A stretch of 64,000 nt of DNA, taken from positions 434,001 to 498,000 of the forward strand of contig BCKT01000009.1 of assembly GCA_003116875.1 (NCBI GenBank), given 5' to 3'. The DNA is from Takashimella koratensis. Taxonomy: Eukaryota > Basidiomycota > Tremellomycetes > Trichosporonales > Tetragoniomycetaceae. Numbering within the stretch: position 1 is the stretch's first letter; each line of letters begins with the position of its first letter. A model generated the notes under the pieces. That model made no database searches. It was not told the DNA's origin and saw only the letters and a program-made list of their open reading frames with translations. Below are positions 23,552 through 37,394 of this stretch, in pieces. A program made the position numbers and the translations under genes.

Positions 23552-24052
23552 GGTCGGGAGTACTGGGTGGGGGAAGGGCAGCAGTGGGAGCTGCCGCAGT
23601 TGCGATCGGTCGTGTCTATGCGTCTAGTGTTGATACGGTGGTGGTGTGATGGGATCTACACGGGGACTGATGGGAAGGGAGATGGATCATGCAACAGGGA
23701 GCAGGGTCGGGTGGTGCAGAGGGGTGGATGTGGTGGTGGTGCGAGGTGGATGTGAGAAAGAGTAGAGAGTATGGAGAATGGAGTATGGAGAGGGCACAGG
23801 TTGAAGCAGCTGCGGACGACCAGGCGAGGCGAAACCCAAAGCGAGGGCGGCTATGACCCCGCTGGGTGCAAGGGTTTTTTTTTTTTTATATTATTGTTTT
23901 TCAGACCTAAGGGCAGGGAAAAACACAACTGCGGGCCAGGGGGGGGAAACGGGGAACGGCGCAGGGCCCAAGGCGGATTCGGGACCGCAGGGTTCGGGCT
24001 GTAAGCAATGACTGATTGACTTGTCCCCCGGATTAGAATTAGGCAGGGGTCG

Positions 24053-24078
24053 GGATTAGGATTAGGATTAGGATTAGG
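24053..24078. repeat. (GGATTA)4 hexamer repeat
   Basis: Four perfect copies plus a partial one of a telomere-like but not telomeric hexamer, with a related GATTAGAATTAGG just upstream. Confidence 0.85.
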
Positions 24079-26228
24079 TGGTGGACGGTGGATACCAGGG
24101 GTTGAGACCGGAGGGTTTAGGTGATGTGCGCGCGTTGCGTTGTAGGTCGGGCGAGCGGGTGAGAGGGTGAGCGGGGGCCGAAGATGCGGGAAGCGAGGCC
24201 GGTCTCAAATCAAGGGGCTGGGTTGGAAGCCGACGATCAAAGGCAGGGTGACGACGGCAGCGGTAATCAAGATGAAGAAGCGAGAGACGGTTGAGACGAT
24301 GAAGACGGTTGAAACAGGGAGAAGGGGAATGGAGACTGCCTGGTTGATGGCTCGGTCTGTCTCCTTGTCAACGTGCATGTCTCCTCTTTCCTCTTGCTCG
24401 GTCCAACTCGACGCCATCCACACCCTCATTTACTTCTCCGCCATGACATGCATTGCGCACTGCTCGCGCCGCCCACCCTCGTGTGCCTATTTAAAGAATT
24501 CAACGAGGAAACTCTACTCGGAACGATCACAGTATCAGATGTTGAATCGCAGCGAGATCTGTTGAAAGCACGGCAGAGACACAATAGAGCCAGGAGGGAG
24601 TGCGTGCACCACGCTGTACAGCTCCGGGCCGAGGAAGGTTGACGGCGATAAAGCAAAGGATGCCTTTCGGGCGGGCAAGGGGAAGAGATGAGACGGAGAA
24701 CCATTGGGAATCAGCGGGCGCCGAACTAAAGGCAGAGTGGCGAGGCGGCGAGGAGGCGAAACGGAGAGGCACTGAGCGAGGCAGGTAAGCAAGAAGGCAG
24801 GGAGACAACGACGAGCGAGGCACAAAGCGTCGAGGCAGAGGCGTGAAATTGACGAGAACGCCAAAAGGATGCAATACAGGCACGTTACTTGGTCTCTTGA
24901 CCCCGGCTGATTTCTGTCCCCCTCCCCACCCGCGCGTCACAGGGCGACAAGGCGGACAAAACTGGCTTGGATCGCGTGAGACTCAGCACACAGATCGGAG
25001 GAGAACGTAAGGTTGGGTTGCTACACACAAGAGTTCCTGAGAATCAACGGGGAAGACCGATAGAGGAGTGCTGGAATGACGTCGAGGAGGGAATGGGCAG
25101 GGGAGCAGGGGAAAGAAAGAGGAGAGGGTGGCGTGCGTTGGAATGCGATTGTGCTGGAGATGAAGACTAAGGTAGAGGTTATTACGAGAGGGCGATCAGC
25201 TTTGACTTGAATTGTGGCAGCGCAGAGAACGAGGCTGGGATCGGTGTAAAGATGGAGAGGCTGGGTCTAACAGTCTGCAGTCTGGATGATCGAGCACGTC
25301 TGCCCTCTGTCACGGAGGGAGACAGGTTGCTTCCAAGCTATCGATGTCTCTAGTGGTCTTCATCTGTCTCCTAGCTGTGGTGAGGAGACTCACCTACCAC
25401 ACTCAGCGGCGACAACCTCCAGTCCCCACCAGGGCGATATCGAGCAGCCAACAATGCCACGTCACTGCCTGACACCCGCACGTGACACGACTGGCCCGGA
25501 TCTATCTTTATTTCCATTTCCCCAGTATTATGAGGACCCGCACGGTCACCAGTCGCCATCTTCCCATTTCCCATTTCTCCAATCTCAAGCGAGCGACCCC
25601 ACTGCTCAGTGCCCACTGTCCACGACCACAGATCCACCGCCATGCCGAGCGGTACTATTCGTCTCCAGCTTACAGCCTGCGCACAACCGAGCACGACACG
25701 GCTGTGGGCCTAGTGCCCTCTCTGTGAGGGGCAATATCACATCCTGACCAAAGGCGAAACGAGCAAACGAGCGAACCGATACATACAACTTGACTTTGTC
25801 CACCTCGGCCTCGGACTTTGCCCCAGACTCACCGCACAAGTCTGCCCCGTCTCAAACCAGCAAAACAGCTCCCCTAGCACCGTTTCTCTTCCCTCGTACT
25901 CGTATCGGCTCTCATCCGCTCGATCACCTTTCTCTCTACTCTTTGTGGGACCCCCAAAAATTCATCCATCCCGGCCCGCCGGCCTGTTCACTTCTCTTCA
26001 ACCCATTTCATATCTTCCACCCCTCTCTCCAGCTAGACAGTGAGATCTGCCTCGACGCTCTCTCCACAAGCACGGCTCACGCTCATCGCCCGTATCGATT
26101 TCACCACACTATCGAGGCGGGGGTCCAAATCGAGAGTCGTCGGAGTTGAAAACGCACTGGCAATCCCTTTACTCGGCGCTGAGTCATCTACTTTCATCCT
26201 CATCCACCACATCGACGTCTTCAAACAA

Positions 26229-26251
26229 CCCCCCCCCCCCCCCCCCCCCCC
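26229..26251 (+). repeat. Poly-C tract (23 nt) in the 5' leader of the Zap1-like gene
   Basis: Uninterrupted C run ending 17 bases before the proposed ATG at 26269. Length may be affected by sequencing. Confidence 0.85.
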
Positions 26252-26268
26252 TTCGCCTGCCCGCCGTG

Positions 26269-29338
<3,070 letters not shown>

Positions 29339-31805
29339 AAGGAATATAAGGACATGGGAAAATAGAGAGCTGCGCCGATTTCTTCATATAGTTCGGTGTC
29401 GGAGCCAGTAATGTGTATAACTACGACTACTACTGTCATTGGGAATCCCATGTAGCGTGTTCTGTCTAGTCCTTGCGGGTTTGTGATTTGTGGGTTCTGG
29501 TCCGTGGCGCGTGGTTGCAACGTCATCAGAAAGGAGCTCAGGATCACACGGGAGTGTGGAATGAAAAGAAGAACAAACTAAATGCTCGGAACCAACCCCT
29601 ACGGTCACACGATTCGGACCGAAGGTTTGGAAGCAGAACGCGTTTAGCCCCAGATACAATGTCCAATGACCAATGATCGCGACCAGTGACCAGTAGAAAG
29701 ACCAATGTCGAATGATCAGTGAGCAGTTGAGAGACACGCTATACGCGAATGTGAATGGGAGCTTCTGTGGAGGGGGAGGGGGGGGGGGGGGGGGAAGCTA
29801 ATCTGAAGCGCGTTTCAGATCCACCGGGTATACCTAGAACCTACGTACTGTACCTAGCCACGGTGCCATGAAATCTGGCCGCGCTCGCTCTGCACCTCTA
29901 CCGCATGCATTCGAGTCCAGCAACGTGCGAGAAAAGTGGTCCAGAGGTGCTCGTTTTGAGGCCTCGGCCTCGACAACCGACTTGAACCAACCCAGAGGTC
30001 GGATCGATGTCAACTGCCGATTGCGGAGCATGATGAGATCGAGGGTGTCTATGGGATGGACCAAGTTGTACATACACTACTGTACTGAACTGTACTGTAC
30101 TGTACAGTACGGACATGCGATCAAGTAAAGGAAGTAAACACATGAACGCCACAGGTGCCAGGGTGATTTGAGCGAGAAACGGAGCGAGCAAGCAAGGATG
30201 GAGAAAAGTGTGAAAACTGCCCGTGCCGTCGAAATAATACGGTAACGGTTGGAGAGGAAACCCTGAGTTTGGTGAGGACCGGGGGAGGGGGAGACAGGTG
30301 AAGGGCGCTAAATGTTTCAAAACACAGGGCAGGGGGGGGGGGGGGTAGGATATTTTTGGGTGAAGGGCAGCGGACCAAGGGGAAGGGGAGGGGTCAAGGG
30401 CAGGAGGAGAGGGGAAAGGGGATGGAAGGAGGGCCGTGTTGATTGATCCCAGGGGTTGGTTAGGGATTGATGAATGTTTTAGACGTCTCATCAGACAGGT
30501 CAGTTAGGCTTGTCCACCCTGAAAACCAAACACGCCGCCCAACCATTCCGTAGTGCGGTAAACAAACCAAAGCGCACACACGACTTGATTCACATTCCCC
30601 GTCGGTAGGACTCACGGACACGCCAGAAGGAGCAGACGGACCCAAACAACTCCCTTCCCTTCCCCTCCCTAGGACAAACAAACAAAGACACATGCACATG
30701 CACAGGTCAACACAGTCATGGAGTGATGCATCAGTCCCTTGCGCCTGCACCTGCACCTGCCGCAGCTCCACCGAATCCGAATTGGCAGCACTGACCCCCT
30801 TGCTTCCCCCTTCCGCGCTCCCCTTCCGCCTCGATCCCCTTTGCGCTTGGTCCTCTTGGTCTCCCTCCTTGGCCTCTGTCCTCGTCCTCGTCCTCGTCCT
30901 CGCTCCTCGTCCTCGCTCCTCGTCCTCTCGCTTGGTCCTCTTGGCCGCGTGGCTACGGATCCCATCCGACGACACCCATCCGCACCGCACCGCACCGACC
31001 CCACGTCCCATCCGATACACCCCCTCAACCCTCCTTGCCTCTTTGCTCACCCTCATATCGACGCCTCCTTGCCCATCCATTCGACCCCCCCCCCCCCTCT
31101 CACCACCCAGACCCCATCCCACTGACCACCCTCTTTTTTTCGGCTGCCGCTGCCCGTGTGCTGAGCGGTCATTGTTGACACTAGGGTTGCTGCGCTCGCT
31201 GATCGGTCAACCATTGTGTCACTGTACTGTACGCATTGACCGTCCTTTGGGATTGGCCCCTTGTTTCCTAGTTACCTTCCTTTGACCATTGTCTTTTCTC
31301 TCTTCCTCCCTCTCTCTCATCACCCGTCCCCCATCCCCGCCCTCCCACTCGCCGCCCTCGTAAGTCCTCCCCCCCTCCTAACACATCTCGCTTTCTCTTT
31401 CTCTTCCTCTCTCTTCATCATCATCTTGTCCATCTCTCTTTGTCTCTCTTTGTCTCTTCGCCTCACTCGACAGTTGCTGATCTCGCCAGCGGCAGATCAC
31501 ACTCGTTTACCACTCGACCTCTCGACCCTCGACAACCGACCGACCGACTTACTCGACCTCTCTCCCCCTCTCTCCCCGCTCCCATCACACACTGTCCCAA
31601 CTACGCTCGCCAGAAATAGACTCGGCCCGCCCCCCACATTCGTTCAATCAACAACCGCCCAACGTAAAACCTCATTCCTAAACGGCCCAAACCTCAACGA
31701 GCCCCGCCCCCTACCTAAACCCCCTTCTTCGCTTCAGCCTTTCCCACCACTCGACCCATTTGTCAATCACCCACTTCACCACCGACCTCCATCGTCTCAC
31801 CCACC
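29339..31805. other. Long intergenic region upstream of the barrel-protein gene
   Basis: About 2.5 kb. It holds G runs near 29778-29794 and 30331-30345, a TGTAC-rich short repeat (about 30076-30112), a C run near 31085 and, from about 31260, a pyrimidine-rich stretch that looks like a long 5' leader of the next gene. No coding gene recognised. Confidence 0.45.
30076..30112. repeat. TGTAC short tandem repeat
   Basis: Several overlapping copies of CTGTA/TGTAC that also form a short palindrome (TGTACAGTACGG end). Confidence 0.7.
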
Positions 31806-32824
31806 ATGCAGGTCTCGACTCTCTTCACTGTCCTCTCGGCACTCCTCGTCGTCGCCGCGGGTAACCACAACGGCATCCACAAGCGCCACGGCCGTCGCCA
31901 GGCGCAGGTTCTCGAGGACCGTGCGGCCGAGCCTGAGGTCGTCGAGTCATCCAACTCGACCCTCATCCCCCGCCAGGGCTCCGGCATTCCGGCCACCTAC
32001 TTCTACGTCGGTCTCGGCGCATGTGGTGAGTAATCTACTCACTTGACTGGACTCTACCTCTACCCTTCTCTCAACCCTTCTAACCCATCCCAGGCGAGTA
32101 CTCGCAAGATTCGGACCTCCTCATCGCGTTGAACTCGGCCCAGTACGGTTCTGGCTACCCCGGTCCCGAGTGCTTCAAGTACATCACCATCCAGTACGGC
32201 AGCACCACCGTCAGCGGTGTCCAAATTCTCGACGAGTGCCCCACCTGCGACCCAGGAGGGATTGACATGTCCCCTGGTCTCTTCCAGCGCTTCGCCGACT
32301 TGTCCGCCGGTATGATCTACGTTAACTGGTGGTACGAGGACGGATCGAGCTCAACTACTTCCACCTCGACCTGGGAGGCACCTACTAGCACTTGGACCCC
32401 GACTTCCACTTCCACATGGCAACAACCAACCTCGACCTCGACCTGGCAGTACACCCCTACCTCGACATCGACTTGGCAAGCGCCCTCTTCGACTTGGGTC
32501 CCGCCCTCGTCGTCTTCTAGTTCCTACGTTCCTTCTTCCTCATCCGCCTCGTCCTCTGCGTCCTCGTCTGCGTCCGCATCCGCGAGCCTCTCGCTCAACG
32601 CCACCATCGCGTTGAACACCACCAACCCCTTCGCTGTCATCTCCTCAAACAACGCCACCGCGACCATCTCGGGCGCGTCAGCCTCCGCCTCTGCCTCGTC
32701 CGGCTCGAGCGATAGCGGCGTCACCGTTAGCACAGGATCGGGGACCAACCTCCTCAACCTGAACCAACTGGCTTCCAACTACGGTCAATTGATCGTCGTC
32801 GCAGCAGGCGGTTCCTCCTCATGA
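31806..32824 (+). CDS. Secreted RlpA/expansin-like double-psi beta-barrel protein (316 aa)
   Basis: Two exons (31806-32025, 32094-32824) join in phase to 316 residues. A signal peptide (MQVSTLFTVLSALLVVAAG) is followed by a short propeptide with likely Kex2 sites (HKR, GRR). The barrel domain (about 55-145) contains ATYFYVGLGACGEYSQDSD, LLIALNSAQYG, FKYITIQYG and the metal- or sugar-site segment ILDECPTCDPGGIDMSPGLF. The rest is Ser/Thr-rich with repeated STSTW/PTSTW units, then an Ala/Ser stretch, likely O-glycosylated. Family members bind cell-wall polysaccharide or act as small secreted wall proteins; no lytic activity can be claimed. The end (LIVVAAGGSSS) is only weakly GPI-like. Abundant C-ending codons suggest high expression. 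Confidence 0.85.
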
Positions 32825-34248
32825 TCCCCTCCTCATCTTCTCGTCACGAACACTGAACCACTGTATATACCACTACCTACTACCGCCTCCATCCGCTTTT
32901 TTCGTTTTTTACACTCATTTTTGGTCCTTCCACCTGTTACGCATTACTTATTCTCATGTGATACGATACGCTCTGGCCTATAGTGGTCGATATACCCCCA
33001 GTATTGTAAGATACCCTTTACGTAGTTGCCTCGCTACTTAGACCTTGATGGTTGGCCCGTGCAACCGGAGGGGCGGAGTGAGTCGAGCTTCATATAAAAG
33101 CGGAACCGAATGGATATCTGCTCTCGTTTACTTGTGTTTGTGGACTGGGACCGGGGACAACGAATAACTAACTAGCATGGGGTATGAGTTACGTGTAAAG
33201 ACTCAGCAGTGGACAAACCTCAAGGCAGGCTGTTTGTATGTCTTGAACAGAAAGGGGCGTGTCATGCTGGTGCTGGATGTCTCACCTACCGTAGCCTCAA
33301 TACGTCGATCACGGCACTGAAACATGTAATCTACGATCAAGGCGGCTGAGACGTCATGCGCGACTTATCATAGATGTCGGGATCACCGCACAACAGCGAC
33401 AGACTCAACATGGCCAGATGTTGTCAAGGGATGATGGATGAGGGATGAAAGGGAGCTCTCGTTGACGTGACTGGGAAGACTCGAGTCAGATCAGACTTTG
33501 GTTTCTTTTCGCTTTGGGTTTCTTTCACCATCGACGAGATCTCAACTTCCCAGCCAATCTTTTCCATTCTCTTATCCAACAATACCTCCACTTTTCCACC
33601 GACATCTTGCTGGCGCCAAAGCTGTCCCACTCGCTCAGCCCAAGCACACGGCGCACACTCGACCCTCTGCTCTCTCTGTCGTCCTAGCCAGGCTCTTCAC
33701 GTGACCTGCTCCGATGCCACCTCACCTGGGTCCGAGGGGAGCGAGGAAGGGCAAGGGATGTCCCGGGGGATCCTCGGATAAACCGTCAAAGGGGTTAGTG
33801 GGAAAAGCGGGTGTACCGGTCTCTGTCGGCAAGCGGTCGGCTGTCGCTACAAGATCCGAGAACTAACTAACCCACCCATCTCGTCCTTGCCCCCTTGCCC
33901 CCCCTTGCTCCGCTGCTCTCACTCGCTCGATCCCTGCTTTCCCGTACGGTAAAAGCTGCATCAGCTGCGGGCATCCTCTGCGGGCTCTCTATCCACTGTA
34001 ACCGGGTCACGGCGCTCGGCGAGTTGTCGGAAAAACCCCGCCTCGAACGGTCGGTCATCCTCCACCAAAGTAAAGATTGACAAAGACTCCGGACCGTCTT
34101 CATAGCGACAAGAGAGCAGGTGATCACCCCGCACCCCTCCTCCCCCCTTCCTGTTCTATCTCTCTTACTTCTCTCTCATATACACCGACTATCTCTGTCA
34201 AATCATCGCTCACACCCGTCCCCTTACCACTACCACTAGCTCATCACC
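32825..34248. other. Intergenic: 3' region of barrel gene and GH3 promoter
   Basis: About 1.4 kb. It contains a good TATA box (33093-33099) followed by a 47-codon frame (33177-33320), listed separately. Otherwise nothing recognised; a pyrimidine-rich leader precedes the GH3 start. Confidence 0.45.
33177..33320 (+). CDS. Possible 47-aa small ORF behind a TATA box
   Basis: ATG to TGA without introns (starts MGYELRVKTQQWTN), 78 bases after TATAAAA at 33093-33099. No domain, no signal peptide and no independent support beyond the TATA spacing. It may simply be a leader or non-coding RNA. Confidence 0.15.
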   Translation: MGYELRVKTQQWTNLKAGCLYVLNRKGRVMLVLDVSPTVASIRRSRH

Positions 34249-37130
34249 ATGGCCAAGTCCAACTCCGAGATGGACAAGTCATTCTTGACCGCCTCGATCC
34301 CCGAGCTCGTCAGCAAGCTCTCTATGAGCGAGAAAATCTCCCTCCTCGCTGGTCGTGATTGGTGGAAGTGAGTCAGAACTGAGCGTCATAACCTGCCATC
34401 CCATGTCCCCTCAGAGCTACTGTTGACACCTCGGTACAACCACTTGACACCCGGCTAACCCTTTTCAGCACCGTGCCCGTGCCCCGCTTGAACATACCCA
34501 GCGTCAAGGTGACTGACGGCCCCAACGGTGCCCGTGGTGACTCGTTCTACCACATGAGTGAGCCCTTTCCCATTTGCCTCCACTGACCCCCAGCGCCCGC
34601 GACCGCCCTGCCCAATGCCACCTGCATCGGAGCTGCTTTCTCCACCTCGCTCGTCGAGGAAGCCGGTCACCTGCTCGCTGCTGAGACCAAGGCTCGTAAC
34701 GCCGTCTGCCTCCTCGCGCCGACGATCAACATCCAACGCAGCCCTCTCGGCGGACGTGCATTCGAGTCCTTCTCCGAGGACCCAACCCACTCGGGCCTCG
34801 TCGCTGCCGCCTACGTCAACGGACTTCAAGCTGAGGGCGTCAGCGCGACGATCAAGCACTACGCAGGTAACGACCAAGAGCACGAACGTATGGGCGGCGA
34901 CTCGGTCATTGACCCCCGTACACTCCGAGAAATCTACCTCCGGCCGTTCCAGATCGCCCACGCTTTGTCAAAACCCTGGGCGTATATGACAGGCTACAAC
35001 AAAGTCAACGGGACAATGGCGAGCGAGAACCCGTTCCTCCTTCAGACCATCCTCCGTGGGGAATGGAAGCACGACGGTTTGATCATGTCCGACTGGTTCG
35101 GGACCTACTCTGTCTCCGAATCCATCAACGCCGGTCTCGACCTCGAGATGCCCGGTCCAGCGAAATGGCACCATCCGGACCTCGTCTCCCACCTCGTCAT
35201 GGCGCACAAGATTGACCCACGGACGATTGACAAGCGGGCCGAGGAGATCCTCTCATGGGTACAGAAGCTTACCAAGCTCAACAAAGAGCTCGTTTACGCT
35301 CCCCCAAGTGGAGAGAAGACACGCACCGCCGATAAAGCCAAGGACGCCAAGGTCCTCCGCCGGATCGGAACCGAGGGCATCGTATTGCTCAAGAACGACA
35401 ACGTCCTCCCTATCCAGTCTGGGTCGGTCGCTGTCATCGGCCCCAACGCCAAGGCGCGCGTCATCACTGGCGGTGGCAGCGCTCAGCTCCGCGCGAGCTG
35501 GTCCGTATCTCCATGGGAAGGCTTGGTCGAGAACAAGCCATCCTCTGTTACCCTCGACTACAGTCTCGGTTGCGTGGGCGCCAAATTCCTCCCAATCTTC
35601 AACGAGGACTTTACCCACCCGACCACTGGCGAGCCCGGTTTCCGCCTCAGTCACTACGCCATGACACCTAACGGGGAGAAGGCCGCCCAGCCCGCTGTCG
35701 ATGAACATTGGGACGATTCAAACCTCTTCATGGCGGACTTTAGCCACCCCGACCTCGAGCACATGAACTACTTTACAGAGATCGAGGCGACCTTCACAGC
35801 GCCCCAGGATGGCAGCTACGACTTTGGCCTGTCGCTCACAGGAAGCGGGTGGCTCTGGGTCGACGATAAGCTCGTGGTTGATAACTCGAAGAACCAGAAG
35901 ATGGGGTCGGCATTCTTTGGGAGCGGCACCGAGGAGGTCATCGGTACCATCAAGGTTGTCAAGGGCCAGGTGAGTGGAATACGCACGAATTGGTTTCAAC
36001 TCTATTCCTCGCCCAGTTGTGTCTGAGCTTTCGCTGACTGGCGCAGAAATACAACATCCGGGCCCTGCACGACCCTCGCAAACCCCAAGACCGCGCGATT
36101 GGCGACACTACCCCTCTGCTCATCCTGGGTATCCGCGTCGGCGCCTTCCCTTCGGTCAACCATGATCAAGCGATCGAGGGCGCCGTCACCGCCGCCAAGT
36201 CCAGCGACACTGCGATCATCGTTGCTGGTCTGAACGCCGACTGGGAGTCGGAGGGTTACGACCGACCCAACCTATCCCTCCCCCTGCGCCAGAACGAACT
36301 CATCTCCCGCGTCGCGGCGGCGAACAAGAACACTATCGTCGTCCTCCAAGTCGGTTCGACCGTCTCAATGCCCTGGGTCAATGAAGTCGCTGGCGTCGTT
36401 TACGCCTGGTACGGCGGCAACGAAACCGGAAACGCTATCGCCGATATTGTCTACGGTAAAGTCAACCCTTCGGGCCGATTGCCTTTGTCCTTCCCCAAGA
36501 CGGAGAAAGACATTGCCGCAAACCTCAACTTCAAGTCGGCTCGTACTCAGGTACTATACCAGGAAGGTATCTGGGTAGGATACAAGCACTTCAACGCGAG
36601 GGGGATCGAGCCCCTTTTCCCTTTCGGTCACGGGTTGTCGTATACGACGTTCGAGTACACCGACCTGTCCGTGTCCAAACCCACGGGCAGCTCGGCGGAC
36701 GACTGGAAGTGCGTCATCAAGGTGACAGTGAAGAACACGGGCAAGATCGCTGGGTCCCACTCGGTACACGTGTACACTGCCCCGCCAGCACCGACAGCTA
36801 CTTCCTTGGCTCACCCGGAACACTCTCTCCAGGCATTCACCAAAGTCTACGACCTCCAGCCTGGCAAGTCCCAGACGGTCACTCTTACTCTCAACAAGTG
36901 TAAGTCAGGCAAAGGATAAGAAGAGTCACTACACCTCACAGTTAGGAAGAATCGCTGATCGATCTTGATCTTGAGCAGATGCCATCTCGCACTGGGACGA
37001 ACTGTGGAAGACTTGGCGTGCAGAGAAGGGCGAGTGGGGGGTCAAGGTCGGAATCAACGCTCAGAGCATGTACACTACCCCAGGTGCCAAGTTCACCGTC
37101 GACCGGGATATCGAGTGGAACGGGCTCTAG
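34249..37130 (+). CDS. GH3 beta-glucosidase with PA14 insert (862 aa)
   Basis: Five exons (34249-34367, 34469-34557, 34594-35969, 36047-36899, 36979-37130) join in phase to 862 residues. It would release glucose from beta-glucosides and cello-oligosaccharides. The N-terminal TIM barrel carries LSMSEKISLLAGRDWW, VTDGPNGARGDSF, SATIKHYAGNDQE and the nucleophile Asp in GLIMSDWFGTYS. The second domain starts at TEGIVLLKNDNVLPI. A PA14 domain (about 400-550) is inserted (FTAPQDGSYDFGLSLTGSGW). The alpha/beta part resumes with AIIVAGLNADWESEGYDR, and a fibronectin-III-like end has FPFGHGLSYTTFEY. There is no signal peptide, so it is probably intracellular, suited to splitting imported oligosaccharides. 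Similar PA14-GH3 enzymes are usual in fungi. Confidence 0.92.
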
Positions 37131-37394
37131 TGCGCCCACGAGCGCAGCGATCGCGTAGTAGGTGTCAAACGCCATCAAGGCATTACGTCAAGAGCGGCAG
37201 GGACCTGTGTTAGGGAGTATCAATAGCTATCGAAAAACTCTGTCGAGCTAGGTCTTTTGGAAGATTGTAGATTGTCAGCAGGAAATGTATACATGTTCAG
37301 AACAGTCTATTGCTAGAAGCTATGTAACAAACATCTCAGTGGTGTATCAGGCCAGGCCAGGCCAGACCATACATATCCATCTCACCTATGGTGA

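Larger units (their letters stand above)
23552..26268. other. Divergent intergenic region before the Zap1-like gene
   Basis: About 2.7 kb between divergent starts. It contains an 11-T tract near 23877, four GGATTA repeats (24053-24078), a TATTTAAA stretch at 24488 and a run of 23 C (26229-26251) just before the Zap1-like start. I looked for the palindromic zinc-response element ACCTTNAAGGT expected for autoregulation and did not find a perfect copy. No protein-coding gene recognised. Confidence 0.45.

Noticed and set aside
24053..24078. Telomere-like GGATTA repeats
   Set aside because: The unit differs from TTAGGG, only four copies exist, and normal genes flank both sides; not a chromosome end.
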